From positions 124,001-188,000 of the forward strand of contig JAVYQP010000003.1 of NCBI GenBank assembly GCA_038731605.1: a DNA stretch of 64,000 nucleotides, written 5' to 3'. The DNA comes from WYZ-LMO2 sp038731605. Lineage in GTDB: Archaea; Halobacteriota; Archaeoglobi; Archaeoglobales; Archaeoglobaceae. Position numbers and translations under genes: made by a program. Of the stretch, positions 51,127 through 60,100 are shown piece after piece; the first letter of the stretch is position 1, and each line of letters starts with the position of its first letter. The notes under the pieces were generated by a model. It made no database searches, had not been told where the DNA came from, and saw only the letters and a list, made by a program, of their open reading frames with translations.

Positions 51127-51875
51127 GCTATCCACTCCTTCAGATCCTCGGGAGCGGAAGCGAAGAAGCGAAGACATTCGTATTCCATGAAGTGGAGCCT
51201 TTTCGCAAGGATTACGAGCGTGTGCAAGGGATCGCCGAAGTCGAAGTCCAAGAGACCTTTGAGCCTATCGCACTTCACAACAGCGCTTTCGCTTCCAGCC
51301 CTCGCAATTCCAACTGCGAAGTGGTTTTCAAATCCACTTTCAAGTTCGAGAATTCTCTCGATCGCATCACGAATCCGCATCGGCGGATTCAGATCTAAGA
51401 ACAGCAGGGTGTGCGCATCTATGCTCAAATTCGCCTTAATCACGTCGATAAATGCTTTCGACTTATGCCAGCTCACAGTTGCGGATTTTCCGAATCTGTA
51501 GTTCTGAAGTCCTGTGAGCGAGCAAACTGCGTTTATTATGCTTGCGTTGTTTATGACACGGGTCCCGATCCCTTTTTTCTTAGCCTCAAGCAAAATCGCA
51601 ACATGCGTAGTTGCAATCATCGGATCTCCAGCAACGAGAATTGCGACTTTCTTTCGCCTTGCCTCCTCTATTAAGCTCCCCGCCCTTTCCTCGAGGTCTT
51701 CTCTACTCAACACCTTTATCTCTTTGCCAAGAAACTTTCGAAGATCTTCAAGCGAAGCGAAGATCTTTGAAGTGTAAAACTCCGCATAGACTACGTCTGC
51801 GTCCTTCACCGCTTCGAGCCCACGAATTGTTATGTCCTTCTCGTCCCCAAGCCCCAAGCCTATGAGCGTGAGCAT
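51123..51875 (-). CDS. dphB: Diphthine synthase
   Basis: 250 residues of the tetrapyrrole-methylase-like DphB family, which methylates the modified histidine of elongation factor 2 on the way to diphthamide. Typical parts are LTLIGLGLGDEKDITIRGLEAVKDAD, LVAGDPMIATTH (SAM-binding), and INNASIINAVCSLTGLQNYRFGKSATV. Length is normal for archaea. Part of a minus-strand series with small overlaps from fumA downward. Confidence 0.95.
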   Translation of the reverse strand: MLTLIGLGLGDEKDITIRGLEAVKDADVVYAEFYTSKIFASLEDLRKFLGKEIKVLSREDLEERAGSLIEEARRKKVAILVAGDPMIATTHVAILLEAKKKGIGTRVINNASIINAVCSLTGLQNYRFGKSATVSWHKSKAFIDVIKANLSIDAHTLLFLDLNPPMRIRDAIERILELESGFENHFAVGIARAGSESAVVKCDRLKGLLDFDFGDPLHTLVILAKRLHFMEYECLRFFASAPEDLKEWIA

Positions 51876-51896
51876 GAAGCGATTGCGACGGACTCG

Positions 51897-52148
51897 TTAA
51901 CTACTTTTCTCCTCGACCACAAACTTGTCTCCTTCCTTCCTTATCTCCACAAATACCTCCCTTCTACCGTCAAAGCCTCGATTCCGAAGTTCTGCAAAGT
52001 CCGCATTTTTCATGAACTCGAGCAAGAACTCGAGCTCTTTCTCTTTCTCCGAATCTTCCTTCTCGAGAAGCTCGGTGACGAGACGCTCGTATCTCCTCTT
52101 CACAGCCTTTTCTATGCAGTGCCCAGAGATGTGAAGGACGATCCTCAT
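51897..52148 (-). CDS. Small conserved-looking protein of unknown function
   Basis: 83 residues, highly charged. The N-terminal strand RIVLHISGHCIEKAVKRR is followed by a helical charged stretch (ELLEKEDSEKEKELEFLLEFMKNADF) and a beta hairpin (RREVFVEIRKEGDKFVVEE). It starts with an ATGA overlap with the fumarase beta gene, so it is translated with it; whether it serves fumarase is unknown. Confidence 0.7.
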   Translation of the reverse strand: MRIVLHISGHCIEKAVKRRYERLVTELLEKEDSEKEKELEFLLEFMKNADFAELRNRGFDGRREVFVEIRKEGDKFVVEEKSS

Positions 52149-52690
52149 CTCTTCAGCTTATCCATCAGCCTTCTGCGCACGTCTTCGTAGAGGTTTCTCC
52201 CCCTCGAATCTATCGCAACTACACAGGGTCCAAAGTTCTCGACTTCAAAAACCCAAACCGCCTCAGCCATGCCAAGATCTTCCCAGAATGCTCCCTTCAC
52301 CTTCTTTATCCTACTCGCCGCAAATGCGCCCGCACCACCTGTGAACGCCAAGTAAACCGCCTTTCCTTTCATCGCTCTCACAGCCTCGTTGCTGACCCCG
52401 CCTTTACCGATCATAACAAAGAACTCGACCTTTTCCATTATCCTCGGTATATACGGGCTCATCCTGTCGGAAGTCGTCGGACCTGCGGAGATAACTTTGT
52501 CTCCTTGGATTATTGGTCCACAGTGATAGACAATCGATCTGTTGAAGCTGAAAGGTAACTCTAAGCCCTTCTCCATCATTTCAACAGCCCTTGCATGCGC
52601 TTTGTCCCTTGCGGTCATTATTTCTCCGTCGACGTAAACGATGTCGCCAACCTTCAAATCCAAAATCTCCTCCCCAACAGGGGATCTCAC
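52145..52690 (-). CDS. fumB: Fumarate hydratase class I, beta subunit
   Basis: 181 residues from GTG 52690, with the ideal site GGAGGTGATC in front; the frame stays open upstream but that part is inside the alpha gene. The Fumerase_C domain shows LKVGDIVYVDGEIMTARDKAHARA, YHCGPII, and AGPTTSDRMSPYIPRIME, as in archaeal two-subunit fumarases and L(+)-tartrate dehydratases. GTGA overlap with the alpha subunit. Acts in the citric-acid-cycle branch that also receives succinyl-CoA from methylmalonyl-CoA. Confidence 0.94.
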   Translation of the reverse strand: MRSPVGEEILDLKVGDIVYVDGEIMTARDKAHARAVEMMEKGLELPFSFNRSIVYHCGPIIQGDKVISAGPTTSDRMSPYIPRIMEKVEFFVMIGKGGVSNEAVRAMKGKAVYLAFTGGAGAFAASRIKKVKGAFWEDLGMAEAVWVFEVENFGPCVVAIDSRGRNLYEDVRRRLMDKLKR

Positions 52691-53502
52691 AAGATCACCT
52701 CCGCCCTTCGATTCGCCCAACATTGGATGTTGACCGCAACTGGTAGCGATGCGGTATGGCAATGCGCGATCTCGGAGAGCACAGCTAAGGCAGTCGTTTT
52801 CCCACCAAGCCCCATCGGTCCGATGCCGAGGTCGTTCACAGCGTTGAGAATTTCGAGCTCGAACTCGTTCATGCTGTCGAGTCTTCTCAGCAAAGCCTTC
52901 TTGGCGAGCTTTGCAGACAAATCAAAGCTTCCACCAATCCCAAGCCCAACGACGATTGGCGGACAAGGCAAACCCATCGCATTCGCAACGACATCGACGA
53001 CAAAGTTCTTTATCTTCTTCGCCTCCATGGGCAAAAGCATTCTCAGCGCTGACACGTTTTCGCTTCCCGCCCCCTTAGGGAAGTAAACGATTCTCAATCG
53101 ATGCCCATCAACGATTTCGCAGTTAACAATCGGAACTCCTACGCCCGTGTTGTCTCCCGAGTTCACTCTCGTTATCGGATGCACCGCATTTGGGCGAAGG
53201 ATCTTTGGTGTCATTTCCTTAACCGCAACGCTTATCGCTTTTTTGATGTCGAACTCGAGCTCGAAATCCTTGCCAATCTCGACGAAAAATATCGGCAACC
53301 CCGTATCCTGGCATATCGGAACCCTATTCTTTTTGGCTATCTCGAGATTCTCGAGGATGATCTCGAGGTTCCTTCTTGCGATCTCGCTTTCTTCGATTTC
53401 ATAAGCTCTCCTCAAGGCCTTTTCGACGTCTTCTGGAATCTCTGTGTGGGCTTTGAGTATCAACTGCTTTACAACTTCCACGAGCTTTTCAAACTCCAAC
53501 AT
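52687..53502 (-). CDS. fumA: Fumarate hydratase class I, alpha subunit
   Basis: 271 residues of the [4Fe-4S] Fumerase domain. Cluster cysteines are expected in VPICQDTGLP, GLPCPPIVVGLGIGG and the C-terminal LPVAVNIQCWANRR; GIGPMGLGGKTTALAV is a family hallmark. Together with the beta subunit it hydrates fumarate to malate. Its start overlaps the Toprim gene by 14 nt. Confidence 0.94.
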   Translation of the reverse strand: MLEFEKLVEVVKQLILKAHTEIPEDVEKALRRAYEIEESEIARRNLEIILENLEIAKKNRVPICQDTGLPIFFVEIGKDFELEFDIKKAISVAVKEMTPKILRPNAVHPITRVNSGDNTGVGVPIVNCEIVDGHRLRIVYFPKGAGSENVSALRMLLPMEAKKIKNFVVDVVANAMGLPCPPIVVGLGIGGSFDLSAKLAKKALLRRLDSMNEFELEILNAVNDLGIGPMGLGGKTTALAVLSEIAHCHTASLPVAVNIQCWANRRAEVIL

Positions 53503-53863
53503 ACTCCCTCACGAGATAGGCGTATAGTTCCTCAACTTTCGTGACATCCTTCTTCACGTAGCAAAAAATTCTCCTCCTCAACTCGACGTCCACAGTTTTT
53601 CCACAGCTAAGAAGGGCTCTCTGCAAACCACGTTCGATTTTCTCACCTCTCTCATCGTAGTCCGTTAGTATGACAACCCTTTTTCCCTTCACCTTCTCAG
53701 CTGTGCTCAGGAAACCCGAGAAAGTAACGATTTCTCCCTCAACTCCAATTTTTCTGAGCGCTTCCCGATCCTTGGCTCCTTCGACCACTATCACCCATCC
53801 TTCCCTCGCCTTGTCCTTCAAATCCTCGATCGCCCTAAGGAATTCCTTCAGCGCTTCCTCCAC
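53489..53863 (-). CDS. Toprim-domain protein (UPF0292 type)
   Basis: 124 residues. The Toprim core has the conserved glutamate in WVIVVEGAKDREALRKIG and the acidic motif ILTDYDERGEKI (D-x-D), after an N-terminal helix. Stand-alone archaeal Toprim proteins of this size have no firm function; a role in RNA or DNA processing is assumed from the fold. Wedged with overlaps between the hydantoinase-like gene and fumA. Confidence 0.85.
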   Translation of the reverse strand: MEEALKEFLRAIEDLKDKAREGWVIVVEGAKDREALRKIGVEGEIVTFSGFLSTAEKVKGKRVVILTDYDERGEKIERGLQRALLSCGKTVDVELRRRIFCYVKKDVTKVEELYAYLVREYVGV

Positions 53864-55329
53864 TCTCTCACCCCGGGTTCGATCTGAAGTGTTACGTCCG
53901 CAATCATTCCACGCTTCATATCGCCTTTAACGATTGTGAACGAGTAGAAGTCGATTACCTTCACCTCTCCCACTTCTTCGGCTCCAAGGTTTCTCGCTAT
54001 TTCCATTATCTTCTTCCTCACGACTTCTATGATCTCCTCGTCCCTTGGTATGCTCCCAATCCTAAACGGGGATTTCTCAAAAACTCCGTTGTATATCGCA
54101 ACCCCCTTTTCCGTGTCGAACCTCGCATGGAGTGTGAGGCTAATCTTTGAAACCGCAGAACCAATTGCTCTAACTCCTTCGCAGAACTTCGGAATCACGT
54201 AGCTAACCTTTGCCTTTCTTGCGATCTCAGGAATCACGTAAGGTGCAAGATAGCCAGTGCCGATTATCTTTTCAGCGTTCATCTCTCTCAGATTTTTAGC
54301 GAGCAGAGAAATGAATTGATCGACCGCAAGATCGTAGTCCGTTTTCTCTCCAGCTTTCCTCGAAGCTTTGAAATCCCCTATCTCACAGCCCATGCAGTTC
54401 ATCGCATCGGTTAGAGTAAACTCGTTGCCACCAAATGCAATCGGCTTGCTCGTTTCAGCTTCGAGCCTACCGTTCGCAACTATGGAGCTACCGCCGAAGG
54501 GGATCGTAACCATATCGACGCTCCTTATCAGCGTTTGCTTCCCGAGGACTTCGAGATTGCTCACGAACTTCGGCTTCCCGTTTTCGACTGGAACGAGATG
54601 CGTAGAAAAGCCACCGATGTTCACAACTACGCCTTCCTTAACACCCGTGAGGAAAATCGCACCAAAAGCTGACGCCACTGCGCTCGAAGCGTAGAGCTGA
54701 GAGGGGTTCTCCACGACTATATCAGGTATCGAGATAGATCCATCGCCAAGGAGGTAGTAAAACCTCGGAACGAGCTTCTTCAGCTCTTCCGTAAGATCTG
54801 AAACGAGCTCCTTTATCTTTGCGTTGATTATCGTTGTGTTTATCCTTGCAGGGTAATTCAGACCGCCAACGTGGTAGCTTAACGCAACTTTTTTCTCGCT
54901 GAACTTTTCGAGCACGATCTTCTTCACATCTTCTTCAAGGCAAGGATTTCTGACCGAGAACTTTGAAGCAATTGCGACGTTGCTGAAGTTTCCGCTTTCG
55001 AGAGCTCTCCTCACTTCGTTTTCATCGATTTTCTCAACAACGTCTCCACGATGGTTCACGTAACCCTTCAAAACAACGCCGTAGCGTGAGTAATTCAGCC
55101 CCGGTCCGGGGATCAGCAGAACCAAGGTCTTGAGATGCTCGAACTTGGAGAGAACATGGTTTATTGGCAGAGAAGTGCTAACAATGACTCTTTCTTTCTG
55201 GAGAAAAGGAGAGATCTCTTTCATCAGCTCGCCCAAGCCAACTTCGGATGGTTTCTTAAAAACTCTGATCTCGTCTTCTGAAACAATCGCAGCAACGTTG
55301 TTCGCTCCGCCAACGTTTATCCCAATCAT
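53848..55329 (-). CDS. Hydantoinase/oxoprolinase-family (HyuA-like) protein
   Basis: 493 residues of the hydantoinase A/oxoprolinase family, an actin-like ATPase fold. The N-terminal phosphate loop is IGINVGGANNVAAIV, the second glycine-rich strand is GVVVNIGGFSTHLVPV, and the C-terminal half has GTGYLAPYVIP. Archaeal members of this length are not proven to hydrolyse hydantoins, so the reaction is open. ATG 55329 is chosen with a TATA element about 25 nt upstream. Divergent from the metallo-beta-lactamase-fold gene. Confidence 0.85.
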   Translation of the reverse strand: MIGINVGGANNVAAIVSEDEIRVFKKPSEVGLGELMKEISPFLQKERVIVSTSLPINHVLSKFEHLKTLVLLIPGPGLNYSRYGVVLKGYVNHRGDVVEKIDENEVRRALESGNFSNVAIASKFSVRNPCLEEDVKKIVLEKFSEKKVALSYHVGGLNYPARINTTIINAKIKELVSDLTEELKKLVPRFYYLLGDGSISIPDIVVENPSQLYASSAVASAFGAIFLTGVKEGVVVNIGGFSTHLVPVENGKPKFVSNLEVLGKQTLIRSVDMVTIPFGGSSIVANGRLEAETSKPIAFGGNEFTLTDAMNCMGCEIGDFKASRKAGEKTDYDLAVDQFISLLAKNLREMNAEKIIGTGYLAPYVIPEIARKAKVSYVIPKFCEGVRAIGSAVSKISLTLHARFDTEKGVAIYNGVFEKSPFRIGSIPRDEEIIEVVRKKIMEIARNLGAEEVGEVKVIDFYSFTIVKGDMKRGMIADVTLQIEPGVREWRKR

Positions 55330-55348
55330 TAATACCAATGCTCAAAGG

Positions 55349-55359
55349 GGTATAAAAAA
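55349..55359 (-). promoter_or_regulatory. Putative TATA box of the hydantoinase-like gene
   Basis: Minus-strand TTTTTTATACC is centred about 25 nt before the ATG at 55329; leaderless transcript likely. Confidence 0.45.
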
Positions 55360-55385
55360 TCTTTGAAATTTGCGAAGATTGGCAA

Positions 55386-55396
55386 AATCTATAAAC
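55386..55396 (+). promoter_or_regulatory. Putative TATA box of the metallo-beta-lactamase-fold gene
   Basis: AAATCTATAAA is centred about 25 nt before the ATG at 55416; an earlier ATG at 55411 is out of frame and stops at once. Confidence 0.45.
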
Positions 55397-55415
55397 AATT
55401 GAGATAATCAATGCT

Positions 55416-56213
55416 ATGGTTCTAACAATTTCCGAGCAAGGGGGCGTTAAAGTCGTGAAATGTGGAAACGAGGTCGGTGGCAAAGTTCTCTACTGGGTTT
55501 ACTTCTTCTCCTACGGTGACATCCTCTTCGACTCAGGTTGCCCGCACACTGCGAAGGAGGTTTTCTCTGCGTTCAAGGAAAAAAGAGCTGTGCTACTGAC
55601 GCATTACCACGAAGATCACATCGGTGGAGCGATCGAACTCCAAAAAGCTATGCCAATCTACGCTCCACAAAAATCGATCGAAATTCTCAGAAATCCACCC
55701 GAAATTCCACAGTATCGAAAAATAGTCTGGGGACAACCGAGTGCGGTGGAGGCGAACGAGCTTGAGGAGATCGTCAAGATCGGAAGCCTTGAGATCGAAG
55801 TCATCGATACCCCTGGGCACAGCTTCGACCACGTTTCGTTTTTAGTGGACAAGAAGCTCTTCTGCGGGGATCTCGTTATCACGAGAGGGCAAATCGTTTG
55901 CATGCGAGAGGAGAGATTGCTCGAGACGATAAAGTCATTGAAAAAAGTCCTTAGCTACGATTTCGACTTCGCATTCTCGGGAGTTGGAGCCTTTCCAAGG
56001 GAGAAGGTCGAAGATTACCTAAACTACCTCGAGGAGCTTAGAGAGAAGACCTTGAACCTGTGGAGAGCTGGAAAGACGATTGACGAGATCGTAGCAGAGG
56101 TCTTTCCAAACCCGAATGAGAAAGCCTTGATGATGGAGCTCGTGAGCGAAAAGGAGTGGGCAAGGGAGAACATGGTTAAATCCTTGCTCGAAGATGTTCG
56201 GGGGAACACTTAA
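55416..56213 (+). CDS. Metallo-beta-lactamase-fold hydrolase
   Basis: 265 residues. The metal motif is THYHEDHIGG (H-x-H-x-D-H), with further ligands in DTPGHSFDH and KLFCGDLVI. The C-terminal ~70 residues are a helical domain with a winged-helix-like pattern (KTIDEIVAEVFPN ... MMELVSEKEWARENMVKSLLEDV), as in LACTB2/hydroxyacylglutathione-hydrolase relatives. Thioester or nuclease activity cannot be separated by eye. Confidence 0.9.
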   Translation: MVLTISEQGGVKVVKCGNEVGGKVLYWVYFFSYGDILFDSGCPHTAKEVFSAFKEKRAVLLTHYHEDHIGGAIELQKAMPIYAPQKSIEILRNPPEIPQYRKIVWGQPSAVEANELEEIVKIGSLEIEVIDTPGHSFDHVSFLVDKKLFCGDLVITRGQIVCMREERLLETIKSLKKVLSYDFDFAFSGVGAFPREKVEDYLNYLEELREKTLNLWRAGKTIDEIVAEVFPNPNEKALMMELVSEKEWARENMVKSLLEDVRGNT

Positions 56214-56218
56214 AATCT
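56208..56218 (+). promoter_or_regulatory. Putative TATA box of the DUF166 gene
   Basis: ACTTAAAATCT, overlapping the previous stop, is centred about 24 nt before the ATG at 56237. Confidence 0.4.
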
Positions 56219-56236
56219 AAGCCAACCACTAAGGAC

Positions 56237-57064
56237 ATGTTCGAATCCGATCTCAGGATCGTTGTATTCCACTACGGCTTTTTCGGTGAGAGGTTCATCG
56301 CAAATCTGATGAACTACCCAAACTCCTGCCCGAGTTACGGAGCGTGCGGAATAAACCTGTGCACTCAGTGCAAGGAGAAGTTATACAGCTTCTCGAAGAA
56401 CATAATCGCAAGCTACTCGATGGTCGATCCAAAGACTTTGCCGAGCTTCATCGAAAATGCGGAGGATTTCTTGCCGAAGTTCATTCCAGAATGCGATGTT
56501 GCGATTGCGATAAACCTGCACGCAGACATCTTATCTGCTTTACCAAGCAAGCTCGAGGGAAAAGCTTCGGCGCTGATTGTTCCTGTTGAAGAACCAAGGT
56601 GGTGCACGCCGGGACTTGCAAAGCAGATCGAAGAGAAGTGCGAAAGCCTCGGAATCGAATTCCTCGCTCCGAAGCCCTTTTGCAACATGAGGAAAACTGG
56701 AAAAAGAATCATAGACAAGTTTATCGAGGAGTTCCGCATTGGATACCCAGAGTTCGAGATCGAGATCGTGAACGGAAGGGGAAACGTTCGAATCCTTCGC
56801 TCTCAGCCGTGTGGAGCTGCTTGGTTCATAGGTGTAAAGCTGAGAGGTTTCGATTTCTCGGAATACACGATGCGTGAGCTTTGGAATCTGATCAGCGAAG
56901 CGCATCACAGCTATCCATGCACTGCGAGCATGGAGCGAGACGTGGAATACAACGAAACGCTTTTGCACGTCGCTGGATATATTGCAAGGCATGCAGTCGA
57001 CAAAGCGCTTCGCTACGAGGGTGATGAAGAGATTCCGGAACACTTGAAGAAGATCGTTTTTTAA
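56237..57064 (+). CDS. DUF166 family protein
   Basis: 275 residues of the archaeal DUF166 (COG1810) family. Visible features are a cysteine group near the N-terminus (NSCPSYGACGINLCTQCKEK), LIVPVEEPRWCTPGL, and the C-terminal LRSQPCGAAWFIGVKLRG and HHSYPCTASMERD segments. The regularly placed cysteines suggest metal or Fe-S binding. Its function is unknown. Convergent with the large esterase gene; the 70-nt gap between them is A/T-rich and holds no gene that I can see. Confidence 0.88.
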   Translation: MFESDLRIVVFHYGFFGERFIANLMNYPNSCPSYGACGINLCTQCKEKLYSFSKNIIASYSMVDPKTLPSFIENAEDFLPKFIPECDVAIAINLHADILSALPSKLEGKASALIVPVEEPRWCTPGLAKQIEEKCESLGIEFLAPKPFCNMRKTGKRIIDKFIEEFRIGYPEFEIEIVNGRGNVRILRSQPCGAAWFIGVKLRGFDFSEYTMRELWNLISEAHHSYPCTASMERDVEYNETLLHVAGYIARHAVDKALRYEGDEEIPEHLKKIVF

Positions 57065-57134
57065 AGCTTAAGTTTAATTTCCCTTTCTTGACCGAACCCG
57101 GCAGAGGAACAGAAAAAATAGAAAAATTTTGAGT

Positions 57135-60100
57135 TTACTGCCTTCTCCTCAGTAGATAAGCGATTGCAAGCAGTCCAGCGATTGCAAAGATTGCCTCAAA
57201 TCCTGGAATGAGTGGTTTCGGTGTTGGCGTAGGCGTTGCTGTAGGAGTTGCGGTCGGAGTTGGCGTTGTGGGCGTTGGTGTTGTTGGTGTAGGCGTTGTT
57301 GGCTTAACAGCTAAGGCGAAGTAGCTGAATCCAGGAGTTTCTGCTAAGAAGTGGTAGAACCCATCCTTTTCTCCTAAGAACTTTGTTGGTATCTCAACCC
57401 ATCTGCCATCGACAAGCCTCAGAGCTACGACGCTCTTCGGATCTATGCCCTTAAGAGCTTCAACTGGAACTGCAAACTCTATCTCCCCGCTAACGCTCGT
57501 TGCTTTGCTCATGTCTAAGTTTATTTCGAAGATTGCTACCGCAACTGCCTCTATCCTTGGAACTCCCGGTGGGAGTTCTGTGTATCTCTTGATATTTATC
57601 TTCACATCTGTGCTCTCGGCTGGGATCAGGGTTATTGAGGCTATGTATATCACGTCCTTGCCTATGTAAGCGGTCTCCGGAACTGCGTAGACGTTCCTCT
57701 CCCCAGCCTTGAGAACGATGTACTGCGTTGTCAACGATATGAATTTCTCCTCTGTCCTAACTCCTCCTCCAACACCGCCTCCACCTGCTGGTGGTCTGGG
57801 CGTTGGGGTTGCTGTCGGGGTTGGGAGATACTCTTCTTTCAGATATGCCCACATTCCATCTCTGTCGTCCCATGCATTTACATGCTTCGTAACCCAGCCG
57901 ATAGATGCGGGGATAACGTATTGCAGTCCACCCATCCACGCATGTCCGCCATTACCGACTTCAAAGTAAACAACTTTAACTCCATTCTTGCATCCTGTGT
58001 AGACGTATCTCGTGACATTTGTGTTTGGATCGTTCGGGCTGTTTGGCCAGAACTTTGTTTCTGGAGTTGAGTTGCAGTTCCACGCTTGAACAAGCAGTTT
58101 AGTTGCATTTCTTGCATTGAGGTGCTCGTATATCGGATTTCCTAGGATACGTTCACCCGTTCCAGCACTAATAACGACTGTCATTGGCCTTGGTGGAAGT
58201 GTTCCGTTCGTAAGCTCACTTGCAAGAATCCGTGAACCGCTGACAATTCCTACCGCTGCGATTTTGTCGGAGAGATCGTAGAGCACATAAGTGGTCATAA
58301 TTCCGCCCATCGAAATTCCTGTCGCGTAAATTCTGCTCTTGTCTATGTTGAAACTTGCCTGCATATCTTCGATTATCTTCGCGACGAATGGGACGTCTCT
58401 CGTTCTATTCCATGTCCAGCCGTAGCCGTCGGGAGTTACAAGTATGAAACCATACTTTTCTGCAAAGTCGTCAACGGCGAGCATCTGTGCTAAGCCTAAC
58501 GAACCGCCGCCATGGAAAACGAGGACCAGTGGTGCTGGCTTATCCGGACTGTAGGAAGTGGGCACGTAGTAGTAGTAAGTTCTGTCCAACCCTCCAAAGC
58601 TGATCGTTACCTTCTCATATTTTCCAGGCTGGTTGAATAGAGTCCTATCGCTTATGTTTAGCGGTCTTCCGTCTGGATATATTCCCGCGTTTGGCCAGTA
58701 GATTGGCAAGAGTGGTGTTGCTACCGTGACATTTGTTCTTACGGTTACTTCACCTGGGCAAACAGCTGGAATTACAGCTTTACCCGTCGCTATATAAGAC
58801 GGAGCAAATGCCGATGCAGTTGGTGTGTAGGTAAACTGTGTGAATTCTGGGTCGGTTATACTAAGCCATTGTACGTTTACCGCTACAACACTTCCATCAG
58901 GGAGGGTAACATTTGCTGTTTTTGGTAACATACCAAGCACGACATCGTAGGGTGTCAACCAGTTATTGACCGTAACAGGAGCTGCATCAACGCGACACAC
59001 GCCAATGCTTCGAGGTATAGTATTGTTCGCTTCAGAAACGGGGAAGCCATAGAGCTCAACTACGGAGCCAAAAGGCAACAGTGTTCCGAGAGCTGGAACA
59101 AGCAGACCATCGACGGTTACGTTCAACTGCTCAGTCCCCGCAGTCGTTGGAGTCCAAGTGAAGTTGAAGGTCACGTTTGAGTTTGCGGAAAGCGTTAGAA
59201 CTTGGTAGCCAAGTATTGCGGTTCTGTTCGATAGGATTACGAAGAACGGATCTGGTGTTGCATTGCTACCAATGTTGCTAACTCTCACGGTTATATTGTA
59301 AGTATTACCAACTATAGCACTGGTTGGAGCACTCAGAAGTTCAACTCTGAGATCTCTAATTCCATCATCCTTCCTATCAACGCAGTTTCCATTGAGGACA
59401 TCATTGATCCACTGCACGAGAGTATAGCCGTCGATGTGCAAGTTGTAGAATCTATCTCCTCCTGGGTAGTTGTAACCACCCGCAAATGCCGTGTGATAGG
59501 TGGAGAGCGGTAGATAGTAGCAGAATCTCGTGCTGAAGTTAGCCTTTACACTTTCGATAGCGCTCAAAAGTCTTGCTTGGTAATCGGCAAAGCTGTAACC
59601 CTGGAAATAAGGCCCGATTATGAAGTCCCATTGGTCTTCGAAGAGAGCATAGATGCAATTTCCACAACCTCCCGCTGATCCATTCAATGCCCAGTTGAGG
59701 AACTTAATCGTGTCCGTGTTTGTAAAGTAGGGCAAAGATTGTTGCGGATAGTTCTGCAAAGATCCCCATTTCTCTGCTGTCACCGCAGGCTGTAGAGGGC
59801 TCGTTACATTTGGCGCTGTTCCTGGACCAGCGTCATTTATTGCAATTATGCCTTTGTTGAAGATCTCTGAAGCTCTATAGAAGTGTAGAATTGTGCCAAA
59901 GCCTCCTGCAGACGTGCCTGTGACCACAACTTTGTCAAAATTGCCACTTGCATTGATCCAGCGCATTGCTACGATTGCATTGACGTAGCCAACATGGTAA
60001 ATTGTCTTGCTCTCCGCTGGATTGCTTGTATTGTAGTATTTCACAACCCTGTTGCCCATGTGGATGTCTCCAGTGCCATAAGGAACGAAAACAATTGTCC

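Noticed and set aside
57219..57301. Short tandem G/T-rich repeats that at first sight could be a CRISPR-like or structural array.
   Set aside because: Units are short, without spacers, and in frame they encode the Pro-Thr linker of the anchored esterase.
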